From contig OX438752.1 of assembly GCA_949316235.1 (NCBI GenBank), forward strand, positions 630,001-694,000: a stretch of 64,000 bases of DNA. The letters are read 5' to 3'. The notes beneath the pieces are model-generated. The model did no database searches and had not been told where the DNA came from. It saw nothing but the letters and a program-made list of their open reading frames with translations. Made by a program: the position numbers and the translations under genes. Positions within the stretch are counted from its first letter, which is position 1. Every line of letters begins with the position of its first letter. This DNA comes from Oegoconia quadripuncta. Lineage: Eukaryota > Arthropoda > Insecta > Lepidoptera > Autostichidae. Positions 57,549-64,000 of this stretch are shown one piece after another.

Positions 57549-57945
57549 TGGCTTTTTGGCGGGAACTCGGCGAGTGAAGTAGCATTTTTCTTTATAAGTC
57601 TTAAAATTTGTGCATTCTAACTTTTGAAGCTTAATAATGGCAGAATATTGTGCAGCAAACGTTAGTGTTGGTGTACAGGTGAAGGGAAGTGTAAATTAAA
57701 GTGCGTAACGGAGCTTTCGGGTTCCCACAAGAAGCCGCCAAAATCTTTTGTAAAGCATTCTTCCACTTTACTGAAGAATGACTTGACCGTGACTAGACTC
57801 TGTATACGACGAATTAGTTGTTTTGATTGAGACTGACCTATAAACTGAAGAAATAAGATAAATAAAAATTTTCACTCGAAACTGGCAGTAATGTCCCTCG
57901 ACAATGAGGTTGACTGGTTGCCATCCTCAAAAATAAGAAGAAGAA
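57549..57945 (-). repeat. Repeat Z, copy 3 (right arm of a long inverted repeat)
   Basis: Reverse complement of copy 2, with few substitutions, extending through CTTCTTCTTATTTTTGAGGA. It lies outside the hAT-like element that holds copy 2. Confidence 0.8.
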
Positions 57946-57957
57946 GTAAACATTTTT

Positions 57958-58085
57958 TTTTTTAACTGGTGACGTCACTCTTGATTACGAACAACTTTCC
58001 CCAAGGAACAAAAGTCGAATTCGATCAAAAACATTTCGATTACCAATACAAAGTAAACCATGAAACCAACTTTAGTATGAAAATC
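57958..58085 (+). repeat. Dispersed repeat (ACTGGTGACGTCAC family)
   Basis: TAACTGGTGACGTCACTCTT and GGAACAAAAGTCGAATTCG. Relatives at 13010-13100, 45755-45860, 52490-52560 and 58790-58865 (inverted). Confidence 0.55.
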
Positions 58086-58447
58086 TACCTCACGTGGCGT
58101 CCGTGCGTCACTGGCCATTTGGGGGCACTGAAAACCAGCGCTGTGATTCGTCGCAGCATGAGCTGAGTGCTAACCCATTTGTGCACGCCGCAACACGTGA
58201 CAGCATTGTCGGGATCTTCTTCATAATTGTATTTCTGTTTTAGCTATAATTTACTACTTCTTTGTTTTTGTATCGTGTTGTGGCGTTCAAAATAAACTAT
58301 TCTTATTCTTATTCTAAAATCCAACAATTTTCAGCTGGTGACTCCACTTCTGATGACGACCAGCTTTCCATTAGGGACCATAGCCGAATTCAGCCGAACA
58401 TTTTCGGACTTCCATACCTATGGTTTCAGAATGGTTACTTTGATTTT

Positions 58448-58745
58448 TTTTATGCACGACGGTTTCGTATTTGACCTCATGAAATGAGGTCGAAGGTGGA
58501 ATCGTACTGACCCGGAAACCCCAACACTTTTAGGGGACTGGCTATTTTATCTCTGACAACTGGAACACAACAATGCTATTAACATTGCTGTTTGGCGGCT
58601 GATTTAGATAAGATGGTGGTAGCTAGCCAGGCGGACATTTAAAATGCCCTACCACCAACCAAACCGAGCACTACATGTACTCCGCTAGGGATCGTACCAG
58701 CAATCTCCGAAAACGATGTTGTTTACATTGAGCCACGGAGACGGT
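58448..58745 (-). mobile_element. SINE family B
   Basis: Minus-strand copy with a deleted stretch in the tail (GACCTCATGAAATGAGGTCG). Confidence 0.8.
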
Positions 58746-58949
58746 TGATGGGGTAATCGAAAGTTTTTTGATTGAAATCGTCAATGCTTCCTTGGGGAAA
58801 GTTGTTCGTTATCAAGAATGGAATCACCAGTAAACAGGAATTACACGAATTCAAATTCACCCTGTATAGACGAACAATTGTCTTCATTCTATGGATTGAA
58901 AATATGCCATACTGCTGAAATACATGAATATACTTGAAACCTTATCTAA

Positions 58950-59146
58950 ATCACCATCTTATCTAGATCTGCCGCCAAGCAGCAATGTTAATAGCATTGT
59001 TGTGCTCCGGTTGTCAAAGATAAGATAGCCAGTCCCCCAAATGTGTTGGGGTGTCCGGGTCAGTACGCTTCCACCTTCGACCTCATCTTCACTTAACATC
59101 AGGTGTGATTGAAGTCAAGCACCAACCCGTTGTGCATTAAAAAAAG
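58950..59146 (+). mobile_element. SINE family B, head-truncated
   Basis: CACCATCTTATCTAGATCTG to CCCGTTGTGCATTAAAAAA. Confidence 0.85.
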
Positions 59147-59235
59147 AACCTGTAAATTTATTACTTGAAACCTGTGAGGTGTGCATTGTGTGCATGTGAA
59201 ACCGTTGAATCGTGCAAATCTATAGATGTTTTTGG

Positions 59236-59330
59236 TGAAAAGTCCCTTAGTCGCCTTTTATGACACCCACGGGAAGAGGGGGGTTGATTCTATTCTATTT
59301 GAGTGCCGAAACCACACAGCATCTCAATTT
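59236..59330. repeat. Dispersed LINE-like fragment
   Basis: TTTTATGACACCCACGGGAA and GCCGAAACCACACAGCATC, a motif common in lepidopteran LINEs. Confidence 0.4.
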
Positions 59331-59794
59331 TATAATCATTTTAATATGCCTTCGACACATTGTAGAATGCATATGTAGAATTAATCCATAAAAATCAACC
59401 ACCAATTCCATTGCCTGTTCTACACCACCATCGCAAATTAATCGCCACACAACATAGTTATTAGACATCATACATAGCGATACTGTCCCGTGACGTCATA
59501 CCGGTGGCAGGCGGGAGTCGGGACTAGATACAGCATGTTACGAATTCCGATCGATACGTAGGGCACGTGATGCGACACGCCCACGCCCTTCAGTTCTGTT
59601 CGTCGAATTCCGTTGGTACCTCACTATTACCCCGTCCTAGTTTTGCCTCTCTTACATTTTGAAAGCTTTTTGTTTACCTAGTTTAAGCCCAGGGAAAATA
59701 CGTTTAGGCCTCGGACAAACGCATAACCGCGATTTTCTTGAAACATTTAATAAAGTGTTGTAAATGTACAACATACATTTATAGAATACATTTA

Positions 59795-59925
59795 TCTTAA
59801 TATCTTTATTGTACACAAAATTGTTATAGAAATATGCATTGTATATAAAATGTACAAAGGCGAGCTTAACTCCGATAGAGTTTTCTACCAGCAAACCTTA
59901 GAGATACATAGTTGTAGGATATTAA
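59795..59925 (-). mobile_element. LINE 3' end
   Basis: TATCTTTATTGTACACAAAA and GGCGAGCTTAACTCCGATAG. Relative of 49417-49570. Confidence 0.6.
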
Positions 59926-60336
59926 GCTTAGTTTTAAAGAATAGTTTTTAATTATAAATTTAGTAGGTTTATATAAAATTCATAAGTATAAAGGAACGCA
60001 CTCGCATCCGTCTGCCATGTTTGTGACGTCACTTGCTTACCCATTTTGTCTTATCTTACTTGTCGACTCTAACGTAGCCGCGCGTCTTTTATTACTAATT
60101 TACTCCGAAATTCAATAAATTACAAAGTGAAGGTTGCTTTACGGATTAGCCTCTGTATAAGGCCCCGTCCTAGTGTCGAAGACCAGTGGAAGACCAGGGA
60201 GCTCCCGAGAAGATCCTTCTGAGGTAACAGATACAGGACCACGAGGTACCTAGCTTCCTTCATAGTTTTTTCTAGAAGAATGTGATATTTTTACAGTCCA
60301 CTGCTCGTTCGAGCGAAGTAATATACAATAGTGTTT

Positions 60337-60690
60337 CAAAATCAAAATCAAAAATATTTTATTCAATGTAGGATACAAAAATATCACTTATTGAAAGTCA
60401 ACATGCTATTTTTCTTTTTTTAACTACATCGCTTCACAAGGTTAGGGTTAGGTTAGGTTAGGGAGAAGAAGCGACAAGAAACTCCGCAACAACACATCTT
60501 TTCAACTAGTCTCCATCCTTACAACAATACTACATCTTATATTACATATTACAAAACAATAGCAATTAACATAACGACCAGCTAACACCAGACCTCCTTA
60601 TCGCCTAAATAATCATCTATCCTGTAATAACCCTTCTTACACAGAGTTTCTTTAATGTGGCGTTTAAATTTCTGCTCTGTTAAACTTTTT
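60337..60690 (-). mobile_element. LINE family E 3' fragment, copy 3
   Basis: Tail AAAATCAAAATCAAAAATAT, the UTR and the last codons (KGYYRIDDYLGDKEVWC). TTAGGGTTAGGTTAGG replaces part of the UTR near 60442. Confidence 0.8.
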
Positions 60691-60959
60691 ATTAGATTTG
60701 GCAGAAAATAGTGTACACAACAATTGAAAATGTGTAGTAACAATTTTGCTAAATATTAAGCATTTGTAAGAAACGTAAATACCTATAGATTTTTCCAAAT
60801 AAGTTAAACTTGAAAAATGTTTTTCTTTAGAAAAAAAATGCTCAATTTATAGGTATTCCTTTCAATTCAAAACATTGAGGGAAATTGTCGTTACAAAATA
60901 TTAGTCCCCTTTCTTTTTTCAGCAATACAGCTCGAAGACATTTTCAGCTAAACACATTC

Positions 60960-61313
60960 AATGCCTTTAAATAAATTTAAAACAACCATTAAACGGAAAC
61001 TATGTGCCAAAGGCTATTATAAAATTTCTGACTATCTGGATGATAAGAATGAGTGGACATGAACCGCTCGGCAATATCCAGTATATTTTATTCTTATTTT
61101 TCTTTGTCGAATCATAAATTTTACAATTAGGTATTTCAAATTGTATCTGTTACTTGACTCTATTACTATGACTTATTTCAAAAGAGCAACCCCGGAGTTT
61201 CTTGCTCGTTCTTCTCTGGGGAGACTGCCTAGTGAATGAGCGATAACTGTATCTCATGACGATTTCAAATGTTATTCTTATAACTTACGAAATAAAACAT
61301 TTTTGATTTTGAT
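60960..61313 (+). mobile_element. LINE family H 3' end
   Basis: Codes LNKFKTTIKRKLCAKGYYKI, SDYLDDKNEWT-stop, then UTR AGAGCAACCCCGGAGTTTCT and GATTTTGATTTTC. Confidence 0.75.
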
Positions 61314-61614
61314 TTTCATGCATGCCTAACTATAACACGCTTAGTTTTTTATCCATCAATAAGTTAACTGTGTTTAACAAAATTCTACCTAATTAAATAT
61401 CAGTTAGTATTTATTGTTATTAAGATATTAAGATAAGATAACAAATTAATAATAGGGTTTTCTAAAAAAAAATCTAGACTAAGCTATCATTTTTTTTAGG
61501 CGTAGTAATTCAAAATTACATCTCTAATATACCTCTATAAGACATCAATTATATAAGTCGGTTCTGAATTATGTCTAGCTGAGCTAATTTTTTACCGTAT
61601 TTTCCCTCTTCCCA

Positions 61615-62430
61615 TTCTTCGTCTTTGAATTACAAAGTACTTGTGAAATCATACAATTTTGTGTGCCCTGAGATGAGCACATACGAGTATCTCAATGGTT
61701 CTGGCAGAATGATCAGGGCTGCGGGTTTCTACCTACGTAACATGCTAAGTCTGGACCATTTCGTTGCCCTTATTATGGGTCACGTCTCCTGTTATCATTT
61801 TTAACAAAAGACATCAGCATTTTTGGGCCAGTGTTTTGTCACCTAATAAAAGGTACACCTAAAAAAAGCCGGTACTAAAGACTATCAACTTAGCTATTCA
61901 AAAGAATTTTTGGAACCTTAGTATAGTTATAAGAAATATTTGAAAATATCGCTCTCAGAAAACATTTTGGCTCACAAACTATACAAAAACTAAATTCTTT
62001 CCAAAAAAAAGTGACAACTGACATTTTTGACTTGAGGTTATAATAAGTAGGGATAACAGCAACAGCGAGCGAGCGACGGACATGCGACGGACGACTCTGA
62101 AAAGAAAAAACAATTTTTCTTTGGCCTAGCATCTAGTTTCCATGCGTGAGAATGCATGTGGTTAATGTTGCCAGTATATAATTTCAAAGTTCCCCAAACC
62201 ATATTTCAAACCTCTTTTGTTCTTTTCTAAAGTCCTTTAAAAATATATGTGTTAGGTTTTTAGCACGTCTGGTACTAAGAGTTCAAGACTATATTTATTA
62301 ATTGAAGTGACAACAAACTGGCCCAAATATGTATGGATCTGTGCTGTTGTCCTTTATACCAACCTACTGTTTTATATTGCGCGGTCTCTATTGAAATAAT
62401 AAAAAAAAAAAAAAACTTATTTGGAGGACT
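61615..62430. other. No recognised feature
   Basis: AT-rich, short frames only. Confidence 0.4.
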
Positions 62431-62439
62431 GGCTAAGAT

Positions 62440-62600
62440 AGAAAATTATTTATTTGTAGGTACACGGGTACACTTAAAATAGTCAGATTTTACATTTTTT
62501 TAACCTACTGCTTGTTCAAAAGGCAATTTTCCCCTGAGACGAACAAGCAAGAAACTCGAGAGGTTACTCTTTAAAAAAAAAGGTTTTCATATTACAAAAT
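62440..62600 (-). mobile_element. LINE family F 3' UTR fragment
   Basis: GTACACTTAAAATAGTCAGA to CGAACAAGCAAGAAACTCG on the plus strand. Confidence 0.7.
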
Positions 62601-62629
62601 TATTAATTATTATTTTATATTATAATATT

Positions 62630-62700
62630 GTTTGGGATATCTCTGACCACCCCATTTGGGATAAAGGTCGTGACGTTATGTATGTACTTTGATATGTTGT
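62630..62700 (+). mobile_element. RTE-like LINE 3' fragment
   Basis: GATATCTCTGACCACCCCAT and GGGATAAAGGTCGTGACG. Relative of 13408. Confidence 0.5.
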
Positions 62701-62734
62701 CGAGTGTTTTCTCAATTTACAACGTGCAACTGTG

Positions 62735-62920
62735 TGGGGCACGGAAATGGGGGGGTCACTGGAATGCCTCTAATGACCCCCGCAGCGAACCTAGACAAGA
62801 TCGCGAGGCATGCAATTCCCTAGACGCGCGGCGCGGGGTGCGGGGCGGGCGCGGCCGGACGGACGGCATTCCGCGCGTGACTCAGCGCGCGCGCCGGTAA
62901 GTAGCCCCCAGCCGGCCGGA
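62735..62920 (+). promoter_or_regulatory. CpG-rich island, possible promoter/first exon of a rightward gene
   Basis: A dense CG-dinucleotide tract ends in GCGCGCGCCG|GTAAGTAG, a near-consensus splice donor with GT at about 62897. TGACTCAGC at about 62878-62886 matches an AP-1/antioxidant-response core. There is no TATA box nearby. The downstream exon would lie beyond the window. Confidence 0.4.
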
Positions 62921-62929
62921 CGCGGTGAT

Positions 62930-63890
62930 TCGCGACTCTTCATTAGGCCGCATATTATCAGAAAATGTGTCAATCAATAATTTCTTTATTTTTCATTAGG
63001 TACATTTGATAACAATAATAACTTCATTTTGGTTAGAGATAATTGTTAATCTTATAAATACTTAACATTTAGTGTTTTCTAAGGTTAGTTTAAAGTAAAA
63101 ATTCAAAAAATTTCTCTTCAAAATCAATTATGTTAACTTTTGGGAAGAAACTGCCTACCGTAACACAGTGAAAACTAGTATAGTTGGCAGAACTGCATTG
63201 TTAAAGCGCTGATTTACATGAAAGGAAGAGATTTATTTATTTATTTATCAACGTAACGGCTGCATAGATTTGAACTGAATGTCAATTTAAATCTACTGGA
63301 AATAGTAAAAGGGCTCCTTGCATTTATATTTCAGTTACCTAGTATGTTCAAGCTACTACCGCTTCGGAAAGGGAAATCATCTGTGGTAAAAGAAGCGGCG
63401 CAACAGATCATTGCTGCCCTTTTTTTAAAATAAAAAGTATACAAACTAATACAATTTTTTTAATTTTGTGGATCTGGTCGAAGGACATTAAGCCCGTTTG
63501 TCATTCATATAATGATAACTAAGAACATTTGGCATAATTCGTTCTTAAATATAAAGAAAACCATTCAAATAGCTAACACGTTATTGAGATACATCTGTGC
63601 AAAGACTGATCACACGTACAACGCCGTTAAACATAAAATCCGTCATTTTTCGTCTGTGGTTAAAAATAGCTTTTTGAAGCTGTGAGGAGTTAGGAATTTA
63701 AAGGCTCGCTGTGAAAAGAAGCCCAAGGAAATCAAAGGTTGTTCTTTTTACTTATTTAAAAAAATCAAACTATAAACAACATATAAACCAGAAATTTGTA
63801 TACTTTGGGATTTAGATAAGGAGTTTTCTTGGCATCTTTTTTTAAGTTTAAATTGAGACATATCACTGACTCCTGAGATACAGGTTTATT
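62930..63890. other. No recognised feature
   Basis: AT-rich; would be intronic if the gene suggested at 62735-62920 is real. Confidence 0.35.
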
Positions 63891-63899
63891 TAACCTAGT

Positions 63900-64000
63900 T
63901 TAGGCGTCAGAGGTGAATGTCGTGTTGTACCAAGAGGTTAAGACGAGGGCGGAATGTAGAGAAACGTGGTTATTACTCCGCCGACAAGAGCATAGCTCTT
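63900..64000 (-). repeat. Copy of the 444-565 insert, at the window edge
   Basis: Reverse complement contains GCTCTTGTCGGCGGAGTAAT and GACGAGGGCGG-type sequence matching 469-545. It is cut by the end of the window. Confidence 0.65.

Larger units (their letters stand above)
59688..61614 (-). mobile_element. TIR DNA transposon, copy 2, with three insertions
   Basis: The left end GCCCAGGGAAAATACG and right end CCGTATTTTCCC are inverted. The interior matches 414-1391 in reverse complement (for example GTCGGTTCTGAATTATGTCT). It contains LINE pieces at 59795-59925, 60337-60690 and 60960-61313. Confidence 0.6.

Noticed and set aside
62628..62900. 90-aa plus-strand protein
   Set aside because: Begins in a LINE fragment and runs into the CpG island. 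It looks like a chance frame, although the island itself may be a first exon.

Overview
The window looks like nuclear DNA of a moth or butterfly. It is AT-rich and intron-bearing, and it is packed with Lepidoptera-type interspersed repeats: several tRNA-headed SINE families, Jockey/CR1-like and RTE-like LINE 3' ends, and Tc1/mariner, hAT and miniature inverted-repeat (MITE) elements. There is also TTAGG-type sequence. I see no rRNA operon, functional tRNA gene, CRISPR array, bacterial operon or recognisable virus.

Two host genes can be reconstructed, both on the minus strand. (1) A small secreted protein of 95 aa is encoded by two 144-nt coding exons, 13603-13746 and 6152-6295. They are separated by a 7.3-kb intron full of transposons, with a likely 5' UTR splice acceptor at 13780-13781 and AATAAA signals near 5923-5933. 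It resembles small immune-inducible lepidopteran secreted proteins (tentatively Hdd13-like, from memory). (2) A larger secreted or extracellular-matrix type gene has exons at 40906-40959, 38538-38717, 37330-37521 and 34532-36756. Two of these are complete ten-cysteine von Willebrand factor C (VWC) domains. The last is a 741-aa Ser/Thr/Pro/Glu-rich, cysteine-free tail. All junctions are phase 1 and the reading frame is continuous. The 5' end of this gene is not recognised here. A tenectin-like or other VWC-mucin identity is plausible but not proven.

Most of the rest is a layered record of transposition. From left to right: 0-6 kb holds a SINE, a TIR element and LINE ends. 6-16 kb is gene 1 with its TE-filled intron. 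16-26 kb holds LINE ends, a 5'-truncated RTE with a clean target-site duplication, and a palindromic Tc1/mariner-like element carrying a GC-rich filler inside a SINE. 26-34 kb has many SINE and LINE pieces, then about 1.8 kb of decayed sequence. 34.5-41 kb is gene 2. 41-53 kb holds SINE-in-SINE and LINE-in-SINE nests, a ~295-bp CA/CACACG microsatellite and a 1.39-kb GC-rich retroposon with a 15-bp target duplication. 53-62 kb holds a LINE nested in a SINE/LINE tail, a 1.6-kb hAT element with an 8-bp target duplication, a ~390-bp inverted repeat and a second copy of the TIR element seen at the left end. 62.7-62.9 kb is a CpG-rich island with a strong splice donor, perhaps the first exon of a gene running off to the right.

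The most unusual object is the palindromic Tc1-like element at 20303-21388. Both ~323-bp arms carry the 3' end of the transposase, and the centre contains a piece of the retroposon family seen intact at 47-48 kb.
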